Positions 16,457 to 25,180 of a stretch of 49,349 nucleotides of DNA are shown one piece after another (the stretch's first letter is position 1; the number at the start of each line of letters is the position of its first letter). The translations under genes were made by a program, and so were the position numbers. A model generated the notes under the pieces. The model was not told the origin of the DNA and did not search any database. It worked only from the letters and a program-made list of their open reading frames with translations. The stretch spans positions 1 to 49,349 of the forward strand of contig FCNR01000031.1 of NCBI GenBank assembly GCA_900016875.1, in the 5' to 3' direction. The DNA is from Eubacteriaceae bacterium CHKCI004 (GTDB lineage: Bacteria; Bacillota; Clostridia; Lachnospirales; Lachnospiraceae).

Positions 16457-17848
16457 ATGGCATCGATCAGAGAACGAAACGGAAAATTTAATGTGATCTA
16501 TTCCTATACTGATGCAGACGGGAAACGGAAGCAGAAATGGGAAACTTATGCTACAAAGGCAGAGGCAAAGAAACGCAAGAAAGAAATCGAGTATAAAGAA
16601 GAAATGGGATCCATGATAATCCCGCAGTGTAAAACCATGAAGGATCTTCTGGCAGAATACGTTGCCCTGTATGGAAAAGACAACTGGGCATTATCTACGT
16701 ATGATGGAAATGTTTCTCTCATAAATAATTATATCCTTCCGATCATCGGGGATGAAAAACTGTCGGAGATCAATACCCGTTTTATTGAAAAATATTATCA
16801 GAGATTGTTGAAAGCTCCGGCTGTGGTCAATCCTATAATTGGGAAACGAAAGAATGAATATGTATCTACCAGTACCATCAGAGATATCCATAAACTTCTC
16901 CGAAGCTGTTTTAAACAGGCTGTCAAATGGGAGTTGATGGAGAAGAATCCTTGTATCTATGCGACCGTACCAAAACATAAAACAAAGAAACGAGAGATCT
17001 GGACTGCCGAAACTCTGATGTACGCACTGGAAGTATGTGAGGATGATCGGTTAAAGCTGGCAATGAACCTTTCCTTCTCCTGCTCTCTCCGGATCAGTGA
17101 GCTTCTGGGGCTTACCTGGGATTGTGTGGACATCTCGGAGGAAGCAATTGAGGAAAACCGGGCATATCTGTTTATCAATAAGGAATCCCAGCGAGTGAGC
17201 AAATCCGCTTTAAAAGAGCTGGATGCAAAAGATGTGCTGCTGATATTTCCAGAAAAAAGCAAGACCAATAAAACAGTCCGTGTTTTGAAAACACCGAAGA
17301 CAGACAGCAGTGTCCGAAAGGTTTTCCTTCCAAAGTCTGTCGCAAAGATGCTGATCGAATGGAAAGAAAAACAGGATGAGACAAAGGAAGTTCTTGGAGA
17401 TGAATACATGGACTATAACCTGGTCATGGCAAGTTCGTTTGGTCTTCCTTTGGGGGATGGCGCGATCCGGAAGCCATTAAATCAGTTGATTAAGGACTAT
17501 GATCTCCCACCGGTTGTTTTCCACAGTCTCAGACACAGCAGTGTTACCTATAAGTTGAAACTGAATGGTGGAGATATTAAGGCTGTCCAGGGAGATTCCG
17601 GACATGCCCAGGTCAGCATGGTTACGGATGTATATTCCCACATCCTGGATGATGACCGGAAGAAAAATGCAGAGCTGTTTGAAGAAGCATTTTATGAGAA
17701 AAAAGATCTGGATCCCCAGATGCATCCGAATACAGCACAAAACACGGTAGCGGTTCCGGAAGGCGTGGATGCAGAACTGCTTGCAAAGGTTCTTAATAAT
17801 CCTGAGATGGCGGCACTGCTTGCGTCACTGGCGAAGACAATGAAGTGA
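16457..17848 (+). CDS. int: Tyrosine site-specific integrase of the mobile element
   Basis: 463 residues. It has an N-terminal arm-binding domain (SIRERNGKFNVIYSYTDADGKRKQKWETYATKAEA split over two strands), a SAM-like core-binding domain from about residue 55, and a catalytic domain with Arg in CSLRISELLGL (near 212), HSLRHSS (H-x-x-R, near 357-360), GHAQVSMV (near 383) and the nucleophile Tyr in DVYSHI (near 393). The set is complete, so the enzyme should be active. The C-terminal tail after the Tyr is long (about 70 residues). It integrates or excises DNA at short identical sites, often tRNA 3' ends. The tRNA-Arg 3' fragment at 19,360-19,401 lies 1.5 kb downstream with a Fic gene in between. 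Confidence 0.95.
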   Translation: MASIRERNGKFNVIYSYTDADGKRKQKWETYATKAEAKKRKKEIEYKEEMGSMIIPQCKTMKDLLAEYVALYGKDNWALSTYDGNVSLINNYILPIIGDEKLSEINTRFIEKYYQRLLKAPAVVNPIIGKRKNEYVSTSTIRDIHKLLRSCFKQAVKWELMEKNPCIYATVPKHKTKKREIWTAETLMYALEVCEDDRLKLAMNLSFSCSLRISELLGLTWDCVDISEEAIEENRAYLFINKESQRVSKSALKELDAKDVLLIFPEKSKTNKTVRVLKTPKTDSSVRKVFLPKSVAKMLIEWKEKQDETKEVLGDEYMDYNLVMASSFGLPLGDGAIRKPLNQLIKDYDLPPVVFHSLRHSSVTYKLKLNGGDIKAVQGDSGHAQVSMVTDVYSHILDDDRKKNAELFEEAFYEKKDLDPQMHPNTAQNTVAVPEGVDAELLAKVLNNPEMAALLASLAKTMK

Positions 17849-17915
17849 AAAATAGTGAAAAAATAGTGTAATTTTAGTGAAAAAATGGGTTTCGTTAAAA
17901 GGAATGTTAAAAATA

Positions 17916-17971
17916 TATCTCCATCATGCTAATTGATATCACCGTCATTTGATGGTAAAATGATGGAGATA
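17916..17971. promoter_or_regulatory. Inverted repeat in front of the Fic gene, probable operator
   Basis: TATCTCCATCAT (17916-17927) and ATGATGGAGATA (17960-17971) are perfect inverted 12-mers, 32 bases apart. A second smaller ATGATGG-like half (TTTGATGGTAAA) lies between them. The dyad ends 23 bases before the Fic start. It could be an operator, possibly for autoregulation through the C-terminal winged helix of the Fic protein. Confidence 0.6.
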
Positions 17972-17994
17972 ATATTAAAATGAAGGAGATTTCG

Positions 17995-19041
17995 ATGAGA
18001 AGTTTTGATTATATAAAAACTCCGGAGCAATTGCTAAAACCTGAAATTGTTCAGATGGTCGGAAGCATTCATGAGCATAAAGGTAAGCAGGAATTGTTTC
18101 TTGAAGCCAATATAGACGAATTGAAAACTCTGCTGGAAGTTGCTTTGATTCAAAGTACAGGGGCTTCTAACAGGATTGAAGGTATTTATACTACCGACAA
18201 ACGTTTGGAAGAATTAGTAAGACAGAAAGCCGAACCGTGTAACCGGTCTGAACAGGAAATATCCGGATACCGGGAAGTTCTTGCCACTATCCATGAAAGT
18301 TATGAGTATATTAATCCGAGACCCAATATTATTTTACAATTGCATCGGGATTTATACTCATATTCCGGAGGAAATGCTGGTGGAAATTATAAAAATTCGG
18401 ATAATGTAATTGCAGAAACAGATGTAGAAGGTCATCAGAAAGCGCGTTTTATCCCGGTGCCGGCATTTCAGACTCCAGAAGCTATGAATGAACTTTGTAC
18501 AAATTTTCTGGAAGCATGGGAAGCAGATCGAATAGATAAGTTGATTCTTATCCCTATGTTTATTCTTGACTTTCTGTGTATCCATCCATTTAATGATGGA
18601 AATGGGCGAATGAGCCGCCTGTTAACACTTCTTTTGTTTTATAAAGCCGGCTATATTGTCGGAAAGTATGTCAGTGTTGAAATGCTGATTGAAAAGACAA
18701 AAGAAACTTATTATGAGGCATTACAGGAAAGTTCCAATGGATGGCACGAAAATGAAAACAGTTATGAGTCATTTGTAAAATATTATCTGGGAATTATACT
18801 GAAAGCATACAGTGAGTTTGAGGGGCGTGTAGAGCACCTGAAAAACAGAAGCCTTTCAAAGCCGGATCGTATAAAGGCAGTGATTGATAATAAGGTAGGA
18901 AAAATTACCAAAAAAGAAATCATGGAGTTATGTCCGGATATAAGCAAGGTAACTGTAGAAAGGACCCTGACGGAACTGGTTAAAAGTGGATATATCGCAA
19001 AAGTAGGTGCCGGGCCGGCAACAGGATATGTTCGTATTTAA
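17995..19041 (+). CDS. Fic-domain protein (AMP-transferase type) with C-terminal winged helix
   Basis: 348 residues from ATG 17995 (AAGGAG at 17983-17988; an in-frame ATG at 17980 lies before that site). The Fic core motif HPFNDGNGRMSR is complete near residue 197, so NMP transfer to target hydroxyls is expected. The inhibitory motif S-N-R-I-E-G near residue 58 ([S/T]xxxE[G/N]) precedes the core, which makes this a class II, self-inhibited Fic. The last 60 residues (KITKKEIMELCPDISKVTVERTLTEL split over a helix-turn-helix) form a DNA-binding-like domain that often accompanies this architecture. No separate antitoxin is encoded. It lies between the integrase and the attachment site, the usual place for end cargo on such elements. 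The target is unknown. Confidence 0.92.
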   Translation: MRSFDYIKTPEQLLKPEIVQMVGSIHEHKGKQELFLEANIDELKTLLEVALIQSTGASNRIEGIYTTDKRLEELVRQKAEPCNRSEQEISGYREVLATIHESYEYINPRPNIILQLHRDLYSYSGGNAGGNYKNSDNVIAETDVEGHQKARFIPVPAFQTPEAMNELCTNFLEAWEADRIDKLILIPMFILDFLCIHPFNDGNGRMSRLLTLLLFYKAGYIVGKYVSVEMLIEKTKETYYEALQESSNGWHENENSYESFVKYYLGIILKAYSEFEGRVEHLKNRSLSKPDRIKAVIDNKVGKITKKEIMELCPDISKVTVERTLTELVKSGYIAKVGAGPATGYVRI

Positions 19042-19244
19042 ATCGGCTGTCGTGGTCGAAACACCATAGACAAATCAACAACAACGTTGTATAGTAATAA
19101 TAGAAATCTGGTCAATTGAATATTGTTTATCATTCCCGCTTGTAAGGGGATGGTAGCCGGAAGATGATATCTGTCAGTAACAACAGAGCTTTCCCCGGAT
19201 GTTAGCAGCTGCAAAGAATCTGCTAATTTTCAGGTCTTATCTGG

Positions 19245-19347
19245 TCTTGACAGAAAGGGTATTCAGATTACCAGAATTTGATTCGAAAATAAAAAAGTCC
19301 TTGATAATAAAAGGCTAAACATATCAGTTCTTGACAGGGATTGACAG
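19245..19347 (+). repeat. TTGACAG direct repeats beside the attachment site
   Basis: TCTTGACAG (19245-19253), TTCTTGACAG (19328-19337) and TTGACAG (19341-19347) are in the same orientation within 100 bases to the left of the tRNA fragment. A palindrome ACAACGTTGT lies at 19081-19090. The spacing and position are what one expects for arm-type integrase sites. The span 19,042-19,359 holds no gene. Confidence 0.5.
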
Positions 19348-19359
19348 AACCACAGAGCT

Positions 19360-19401
19360 CTCCTAAGCGAGGGGTCGGAGGTTCAAATCCTCTCGGGGAC
19401 G
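19360..19401 (+). other. Attachment site: 3' part of tRNA-Arg(CCT)
   Basis: CTCCTAA (19360-19366) is an anticodon loop with CCT. It is followed by GCGAG, a variable region, a T arm (GGAGG TTCAAAT CCTCT) and CGGGGACG, the 3' side of an acceptor stem. The 5' half (D arm, 5' anticodon stem) is missing: the sequence just upstream (CACAGAGCT) does not pair with GCGAG. This is the pattern left when an element integrates at the anticodon loop of a tRNA gene and duplicates the 3' end. The tRNA-type terminator follows directly, so the original chromosomal side is to the right and the intact tRNA should be at the far left end of the element, outside the window. Confidence 0.8.
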
Positions 19402-19406
19402 GGCGT

Positions 19407-19456
19407 AAAAAGCGGGAATGATTATCAGAGATAACTGAATCATTTTCCGCTTTTTT
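19407..19456 (+). terminator. Terminator of the original tRNA-Arg gene
   Basis: AAAAAGCGGGAATGATT (19407-19423) pairs with AATCATTTTCCGCTTTTTT (19438-19456), a long stem ending in six T. It lies 5 bases after the tRNA 3' end. Confidence 0.88.
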
Positions 19457-19566
19457 CATATTATAGAAAAATAGAAAATGATGCTGTGTAATAACGGATA
19501 TCATATGGCGTCTGTTCTTTCTAAAAGAATAGACGCCATAAAAGGAGAGGAAGTGTAAAGAAAGTA

Positions 19567-21735
19567 ATGAAAGCTGCATTATTTCCAACTCTGAGAGAAT
19601 ATAAAAAAGAATTTCTTTTAAAAGATATTTTTTCAGGGATTATTATTGCCGCTGTTTCCATACCGATTTCAATGGGATACGCGCAGATAGCGGGGCTGCC
19701 GGCAGTGTACGGCTTGTATGGATCTGTCTGGCCAATCTTATTTTTTGCACTGTTTTCCACATCGAAACAGTTCATATTCGGAGTGGATGCCGCTCCCGCA
19801 GCCATTGTAGGAGCCGCGTTATCCAGTCTGGGTATTATAAATGAAAGTGAGGCCGCATTGCAGTATGTTCCCTGCATTGCTTTATTTGCGGGCCTGTGGC
19901 TTCTGCTTTTTTATCTACTCCATGCGGACCGGATTGTGGATTTTATATCGATGCCGGTAATGGGAGGATTCATAAGCGGTATAGCCATAACAATTATCCT
20001 TATGCAGATTCCTAAAATTCTGGGAAGCACTGCGGGAACAGGGGAGCTTCCGGAATTACTCCATCATCTGATGGAAGCAATGCGGCAGATCAATGTGCCG
20101 TCTGTGTTTTTGGGCTTGTTGTTCCTGGCTGTTCTTCTGGCAGGAAAACGGTTTATTCCAAGATTTCCCATGTCGGTGGCAGTCATGGCAGCGGGAGCAT
20201 TTTTGACGATTGTATTTCATATACAGGATTATGGAGTCAGCCTTCTTTCGCAAGTAGAGACTGGATTGCCGGGATTCTTTGTCCCGGATATAACTCAGAT
20301 CAATCTTACACAGGCAGCGGGAAGAGGGCTCATGGTTGCGGTAGTTATCATGGCGGAGACACTGCTCAGCGAAAATAACTTTGCATCCAAAAACGGATAC
20401 AAACTTAATGACAGGCAGGAAATTCTGGCATGCGCCGCAGGTAATCTGGCGTCTGCCGCCATCGGCTCCTGTCCGGTCAACGGAAGCATTTCAAGAACTT
20501 CCATGAATGAGCAGTATGGAGGAAAAACACAGGCTGTCTCGGTGACGGCAGGTCTTGTCATGGCAGTGATTCTGCTGTGCGCCACGGGATTTATCGGATA
20601 TCTTCCTGTGCCTGTGCTGACGGCCATTGTAATTTCTGCTTTACTGAATATTGTAGAAGTACATCTTGCTGTTCGTCTTTTTAAAGTGAGTCGTCAGGAA
20701 TTCTTTATTTTTATGGCGGCCTGTGTAACAGTACTTATACTGGGAACTATATACGGCGTGGTGGCAGGTATCCTGCTTTCTTTCATTGCCGTGATTCTTA
20801 AAGCAACCAATCCGCCGAGAAGTTTTCTGGGGATGATACCGGGAAAGGCAGACTTTTATAATATAAATAAAAATCATTTTGCCTGTCCTGTAAAAAATGT
20901 AGTAATCTACCGCTTCAGTGAAAATCTGTTTTTCGCTAATATCAAGATTCTCCAAAATGACATAGAGAACAGTCTCAGCGAAGATACCAGGGCTGTTATT
21001 CTGGACGCCGGAGCGATTAACAGCCTGGATATTACGGCGGCGGACGGACTTGAAAAACTGGCGGAAAGTCTTAAGAAAAAGAATATCCGGTTTTATATAA
21101 CAGAACATGCAGAAAATATAAACGAGCAAATGAGAAATCTGGGAATCGGTCATCTGATCAAAGAAGGGATGGTGCGGAGAACAATATCGGCAGCGCTGCA
21201 TGATCTGGGGCTGCAGGAACCGTTTCCGCTGGAAATATCAGAAGATGAAAAAAAGAAAGCGCTGCGGAAAAGTTTTTATGCGCTGACGCCGGAAGAAGAA
21301 AACACTATGGAGGAATTTGCCTGGGCATTTGGAACGGATGCGGTTCGGGAAATTGAAAACTTTGTAAAGTACGTGGTGGAACAGATTCATGGCATTTCGG
21401 ATCTGGAAGAACTTGCAGAGGCAGGTCTGGAAGAAAAATTGAAATTCTGGCATTCACTGGGGCCTCTGGATGAAGATGAGCTTTTGCGGAGGCTGGAATT
21501 ACATATTGATGATTTTCCGGCGGAAGTAAGAGAGAAGAGCACACTGGTTGTCAGCCTCATTGAGAGGAGAAGACGAATACTCAGAGATAAGCTGCTGAAA
21601 GAACATCCAAATGTAAAGGAACATCTGAAAGAAAAACAGGCCATACTGGAGCGAAGACTCATAAAGCAGAATCCGGAAGGCGTCCGCAGGCTGCATGAGC
21701 TGGAGGAAGGATATTCAAATAAAGAAAAGGATTAG
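19567..21735 (+). CDS. SulP-family anion transporter with STAS domain and a long C-terminal extension
   Basis: 722 residues. Ten or more membrane segments (residues about 20-420) include the SulP signatures GIIIAAVSIPISMGYAQIAGL (split by a kink), AAPAAIVGAALSS and CPVNGSISRTSMNEQYGGKTQ. A STAS domain follows at about 438-551 (VVIYRFSENLFFANIKIL; AVILDAGAINSLDITAADGL). The last 170 residues (552-722) are highly charged and mostly helical with many Glu, Lys and Arg (for example EEFAWAFGTDAVREIENF and ERRLIKQNPEGVRRLHELEE), beyond normal SulP length (about 550). Substrates in the family are sulfate, bicarbonate or dicarboxylates; which applies is not readable. The nearest GGAGAGG lies 18 bases or more upstream, so the start ATG 19567 is not certain. 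This is the first chromosomal gene right of the attachment site. Confidence 0.92.
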   Translation: MKAALFPTLREYKKEFLLKDIFSGIIIAAVSIPISMGYAQIAGLPAVYGLYGSVWPILFFALFSTSKQFIFGVDAAPAAIVGAALSSLGIINESEAALQYVPCIALFAGLWLLLFYLLHADRIVDFISMPVMGGFISGIAITIILMQIPKILGSTAGTGELPELLHHLMEAMRQINVPSVFLGLLFLAVLLAGKRFIPRFPMSVAVMAAGAFLTIVFHIQDYGVSLLSQVETGLPGFFVPDITQINLTQAAGRGLMVAVVIMAETLLSENNFASKNGYKLNDRQEILACAAGNLASAAIGSCPVNGSISRTSMNEQYGGKTQAVSVTAGLVMAVILLCATGFIGYLPVPVLTAIVISALLNIVEVHLAVRLFKVSRQEFFIFMAACVTVLILGTIYGVVAGILLSFIAVILKATNPPRSFLGMIPGKADFYNINKNHFACPVKNVVIYRFSENLFFANIKILQNDIENSLSEDTRAVILDAGAINSLDITAADGLEKLAESLKKKNIRFYITEHAENINEQMRNLGIGHLIKEGMVRRTISAALHDLGLQEPFPLEISEDEKKKALRKSFYALTPEEENTMEEFAWAFGTDAVREIENFVKYVVEQIHGISDLEELAEAGLEEKLKFWHSLGPLDEDELLRRLELHIDDFPAEVREKSTLVVSLIERRRRILRDKLLKEHPNVKEHLKEKQAILERRLIKQNPEGVRRLHELEEGYSNKEKD

Positions 21736-21744
21736 TTGATTTTA

Positions 21745-21753
21745 TGGTATAAT
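21745..21753 (+). promoter_or_regulatory. Extended -10 promoter element for the hsd operon
   Basis: TGGTATAAT (TGn followed by a perfect TATAAT, 21748-21753) lies 55 bases before the hsdM start. No good -35 is visible, as is allowed for extended -10 promoters. Confidence 0.55.
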
Positions 21754-21807
21754 GTGGTCAATTATTATGGTGGAAAATGTTTATAAAATGTGATGGAGGC
21801 AGCGAAA

Positions 21808-23406
21808 ATGGCGGAAATGGAAAATAGCAAAGATTTGATAAGCGTATTATGGAGCGGGGCGGATATTCTCCGTTCAAAAATGGATGCCAATGAGTATAAA
21901 GATTATTTATTAGGAATTGTTTTTTATAAATATTTATCTGATTCATTTTTGATTAAAGTATATGACTTGCTCTTTGATAAAAAGCCGGAAAATCTGAAAG
22001 TTGCTTTGGATGCATATAAGGAAGCTTTGGAAGATGAGAGTGCTGAAGAATTAAAAGATCAGCTTAAATCAGAATGTCACTATATCATTGAGCCGGAATT
22101 AACGTATACATATTTTGCAGAAACAGCAAGAAATAATGCATTTAACAGAGAACAATTGCAGAAAGCTTTTAATAATATCGAACAGAGTGATCCGCTATTT
22201 GCAGATTTATTTACAGACATTGATTTGTATTCAAACCGACTGGGAACAGGCGACCAAAAACAAAGCGATACTGTTTCAAGTCTGATAAAAGAAATTGATA
22301 AAGCAGATCTCCTTAATACAGATGCGGATATTCTTGGAAATGCTTATGAATATTTGATTGGACAGTTTGCCTCTGAAACAGGAAAGAAGGCCGGAGAATT
22401 CTATACGCCACAGCCAGTATCTAAAATCCTTACAAGGATCGCCATCGCTGGTCAGGAAGATAAGAGAGGATTACTGGTATATGATCCGTGTATGGGGTCC
22501 GGTTCTCTTTTGCTGAATGCAAAAAAATATGCAAAGGAGCCACAATATATCCGATATTTTGGTCAGGAACTGATGACATCAACTTATAATCTGGCGAGAA
22601 TGAACATGTTTCTTCATGGAATAGCTCCTGAAAACCAAAAACTTCGAAATGGCGATACGCTGGATGAAGACTGGCCAACCGGAGAAGAGACAGATTTTGA
22701 TATGGTACTTATGAACCCACCGTATTCTGCTAAATGGAGCGCAGCGGCAGGATTCTTGCAGGATGAAAGGTTTAGTGATTACGGAGTGCTGGCTCCTAAG
22801 TCAAAAGCAGATTACGCATTTTTACTTCATGGGCTGTATCATTTAAAAAGTAGCGGAACCATGGCAATCGTATTGCCCCATGGAGTATTATTTCGGGGTG
22901 CCTCTGAGGGAAAAATAAGAGAAAAGTTACTCCGTTCAGGCAATATCTATGCAGTCATAGGTCTGCCGGCAAACTTATTTTATAATACATCAATTCCTAC
23001 CTGTATCCTCGTATTAAAAAAGCACAGAGAAGGAAGAGACGTGTTGTTTATTGATGCATCAAAAAAGTTTGAAAAAGGCAAAAAGCAGAACAGTATGACA
23101 GATGAACATATTGACACAATCATCAATCTGTACATGAACAGAGAAAACGTAGAAAAAGAATCCTTCCTCGCCAGCTTTGAAGACATCGAAAAAAATGATT
23201 TTAACTTAAATATACCTCGATATGTCGATATATTTGAAAAAGAAGAAGAGGTGGATTTAAACGCTCTGCTGACAGATATGAAAAAAACAGATGAAGAATT
23301 GGAAAAAACACAGCAGGAATTTTTGTCACTACTCAAAGACTTAACCTCACCAGATGAAAAAATTATGGCGTCGTTACAGGATTTGATTGAAAAGATGGAG
23401 GAGTGA
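21808..23406 (+). CDS. hsdM: Type I restriction-modification DNA methyltransferase subunit
   Basis: 532 residues from ATG 21808 (GGAGG at 21795-21799; earlier in-frame GTG/ATG at 21790/21793 overlap that site). The N-terminal HsdM_N domain includes KDYLLGIVFYKYLSD. The methylase core has motif I DPCMGSGSLL near residue 230 and the adenine-specific NPPYSAKW near 307. GKKAGEFYTPQPV near 195 is the usual HsdM loop. The helical C-terminus contacts HsdS. With two HsdM and one HsdS it makes the N6-adenine methyltransferase of a type I system. The stop overlaps the region of the hsdS start, so the genes are coupled. Confidence 0.95.
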   Translation: MAEMENSKDLISVLWSGADILRSKMDANEYKDYLLGIVFYKYLSDSFLIKVYDLLFDKKPENLKVALDAYKEALEDESAEELKDQLKSECHYIIEPELTYTYFAETARNNAFNREQLQKAFNNIEQSDPLFADLFTDIDLYSNRLGTGDQKQSDTVSSLIKEIDKADLLNTDADILGNAYEYLIGQFASETGKKAGEFYTPQPVSKILTRIAIAGQEDKRGLLVYDPCMGSGSLLLNAKKYAKEPQYIRYFGQELMTSTYNLARMNMFLHGIAPENQKLRNGDTLDEDWPTGEETDFDMVLMNPPYSAKWSAAAGFLQDERFSDYGVLAPKSKADYAFLLHGLYHLKSSGTMAIVLPHGVLFRGASEGKIREKLLRSGNIYAVIGLPANLFYNTSIPTCILVLKKHREGRDVLFIDASKKFEKGKKQNSMTDEHIDTIINLYMNRENVEKESFLASFEDIEKNDFNLNIPRYVDIFEKEEEVDLNALLTDMKKTDEELEKTQQEFLSLLKDLTSPDEKIMASLQDLIEKMEE

Positions 23407-23411
23407 CTGAT

Positions 23412-24647
23412 ATGGGAAAGCCAAAGATAAGATTTAAAGGATATGAGAAGGAGTGGGAACAGCGTAAGCTGGGGGAGTTGGTGAAATTTTCGAAAGGAAC
23501 TGGTTATTCTAAAGGAGATTTAAAGGAATCTGGAACCCCTATTATTCTTTATGGAAGACTTTACACAAAATATGAAATAGTAATAAAAGATGTAGATACA
23601 TTTGTTGATGCAAAAATTGGTTCTGTTTATAGTTGTGGCGGTGAAGTGATAGTTCCGGCTTCTGGAGAGACAGCAGAAGATATTTCAGTAGCCTCAGTAG
23701 TTGAAAAATCAGGAATTTTACTTGGTGGTGATCTCAATATTATAACGCCTTCGTCTGAACTTGATTCAACATTTTTGGCTCTTAGTATATCTAACGGAAA
23801 ACCACACAATGATATGGCTAAAATGGCGCAAGGAAAATCCATCGTACATCTCCACAATTCTGATTTGGAAAAAATAGAATTAGCTTATCCAAGTTATGAA
23901 GAACAAGTTCAGATAAGTACTTATTTTGGATACCTTGACCACCTCATCACTCTTCATCAGCGTAAATGTGAAGAAATAAAAATATTGAAAAAATACATGC
24001 TTCAGAAGATGTTTCCTCGAAAAGGAAAAAATAAACCAGAGATAAGATTTCAAGGATTTACTGATGCTTGGGAACAGCGTAAGTTGGGAGAAATTGCTCA
24101 ATCATTTGAGTACGGGTTAAACGCTGCAGCGAAAGAATATGACGGAACAAATAAGTATCTGAGAATAACAGATATTGATGATGCATCAAGAAAGTTTAAC
24201 ACAGATAATCTGACTTCACCAGATATCGAGTTTTCAACAGCCGAGAATTTTCGATTGTTTGATGGAGACATTCTCTTTGCTCGAACAGGTGCAAGTGTCG
24301 GAAAATCCTTTATTTATAGGGATTCAGATGGCATTGTATACTTTGCAGGCTTCCTTATTAGAGCAAGAATTAAGATGGAATATGATGCAGAGTTTGTTTT
24401 TCAAAATACACTATGTGAATCATATGGAAAGTATATTCAAATTACATCTCAGCGTTCTGGCCAGCCCGGAGTCAATGCAAAAGAGTATTCGGATTATGTT
24501 TTTTATTTACCAACATATGATGAACAAAAAAAAATTGGGAACTTTTTGCATCAAATCGACAACCTCATCACTCTTCACCAGCGTAAGTGCGATGAACTGA
24601 AAAAAGTGAAAAAATTTATGCTTCAAAAAATGTTTCCGCAAGATTAG
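23412..24647 (+). CDS. hsdS: Type I restriction-modification specificity subunit with two target-recognition domains
   Basis: 411 residues from ATG 23412 (GGAGGAG at 23397-23403). Two target-recognition domains alternate with two conserved helical regions. Domain 1 begins after EWEQRKLGEL and ends at LITLHQRKCEEIKILKKYML; domain 2 begins after AWEQRKLGEI and ends at LITLHQRKCDELKKVKKFML. Each domain reads one half of a bipartite DNA target. QRK is encoded by CAGCGTAAG (once CAGCGTAAA) at all four boundaries, at 23,460, 23,958, 24,075 and 24,579. A third, silent domain with the same boundaries lies at 25,664-26,194, and a tyrosine recombinase follows hsdR, which suggests that domains can be exchanged. 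The target sequence cannot be predicted. Confidence 0.95.
   Translation: MGKPKIRFKGYEKEWEQRKLGELVKFSKGTGYSKGDLKESGTPIILYGRLYTKYEIVIKDVDTFVDAKIGSVYSCGGEVIVPASGETAEDISVASVVEKSGILLGGDLNIITPSSELDSTFLALSISNGKPHNDMAKMAQGKSIVHLHNSDLEKIELAYPSYEEQVQISTYFGYLDHLITLHQRKCEEIKILKKYMLQKMFPRKGKNKPEIRFQGFTDAWEQRKLGEIAQSFEYGLNAAAKEYDGTNKYLRITDIDDASRKFNTDNLTSPDIEFSTAENFRLFDGDILFARTGASVGKSFIYRDSDGIVYFAGFLIRARIKMEYDAEFVFQNTLCESYGKYIQITSQRSGQPGVNAKEYSDYVFYLPTYDEQKKIGNFLHQIDNLITLHQRKCDELKKVKKFMLQKMFPQD
23460..23468 (+). repeat. Site A, CAGCGTAAG at the left edge of recognition domain 1
   Basis: Context TGGGAACAGCGTAAGCTG, shared with sites C and E. Confidence 0.7.
23958..23966 (+). repeat. Site B, CAGCGTAAA at the right edge of recognition domain 1
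   Basis: Context CTCATCACTCTTCATCAGCG followed by TAAA; shares the CTCATCACTCTTCA(C/T) lead-in with sites D and F. One base differs from the common nonamer. Confidence 0.65.
24075..24083 (+). repeat. Site C, CAGCGTAAG at the left edge of recognition domain 2
   Basis: Context TTGGGAACAGCGTAAGTTG, matching sites A and E. Confidence 0.7.
24579..24587 (+). repeat. Site D, CAGCGTAAG at the right edge of recognition domain 2
   Basis: Preceded by CTCATCACTCTTCAC, as at site F. Sequences of D and F agree up to CAGCGTAAGT and then diverge. Confidence 0.7.
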
Positions 24648-24700
24648 AAAGGTAAAAATCGTAAAATCATATCTGAGAAAAATATGAAAGGGGAAGGTTA

Positions 24701-25180
24701 ATGATTTTATATCATGGCAGCAATATGGAAGTAAGAAGTCCTAAAATTATAAAGGCAAAAAGATTATTGGATTTTGGAACAGGATTCTATCTTACCAGCG
24801 ATTATGAGCAGGCAAAGAAATGGGCAATCCGAACTACTGCCAGGCGGGAAGAAGGAGTTCCTACAATTACAATATATAATATCGATGAAAATAAATTTGA
24901 TGAATTAAATGTATTGAACTTTAATAGAGCAGACAAAGAATGGCTTCGGTATGTTTCTGTAAATAGAACGGATAAGTCAGCGAGAGATAACTATGATATT
25001 GTCATTGGTCCGGTGGCAAATGACCAGGCGATTCGTACTGTCAATAATTATCTGAAAGGATATTTTACGGAAGATATTGCAATTCAATTATTGTTGCCAC
25101 AAAAGTTAAAAGACCAGTATGTTTTGAAAACAGAAAAAGCACTTTCCTTTTTGAAATTTGATGAGGTGAAGAAAGTATGA
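24701..25180 (+). CDS. DUF3990 protein, probable ADP-ribosyltransferase-fold toxin
   Basis: 159 residues. MILYHGSNMEVRSPKI at the N-terminus, the segment LDFGTGFYLTSDYEQAKKWA near 25-44 and Asn/Asp-rich DNYDIVIGPVAND near 98-110 are the hallmarks of DUF3990 as I recall it. The family has been placed with ADP-ribosyltransferase-like folds (the H-G-S start and the G-F/Y-Y-L-T motif). An enzymatic toxin is therefore plausible but not shown. A ribosome binding site GGGGAAGG is just upstream of ATG 24701. The gene overlaps the next by 4 bases and the third follows directly, so all three form one unit. The unit sits between hsdS and the silent specificity domain, on DNA that recombination between hsdS sites could excise. 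Confidence 0.75.
   Translation: MILYHGSNMEVRSPKIIKAKRLLDFGTGFYLTSDYEQAKKWAIRTTARREEGVPTITIYNIDENKFDELNVLNFNRADKEWLRYVSVNRTDKSARDNYDIVIGPVANDQAIRTVNNYLKGYFTEDIAIQLLLPQKLKDQYVLKTEKALSFLKFDEVKKV

Noticed and set aside
19268-19588. Minus-strand open frame of 106 codons across the tRNA-Arg fragment
   Set aside because: Contains the RGFEPPTPRLG pattern that comes from reading a tRNA backwards; no ribosome binding site; covers the terminator.
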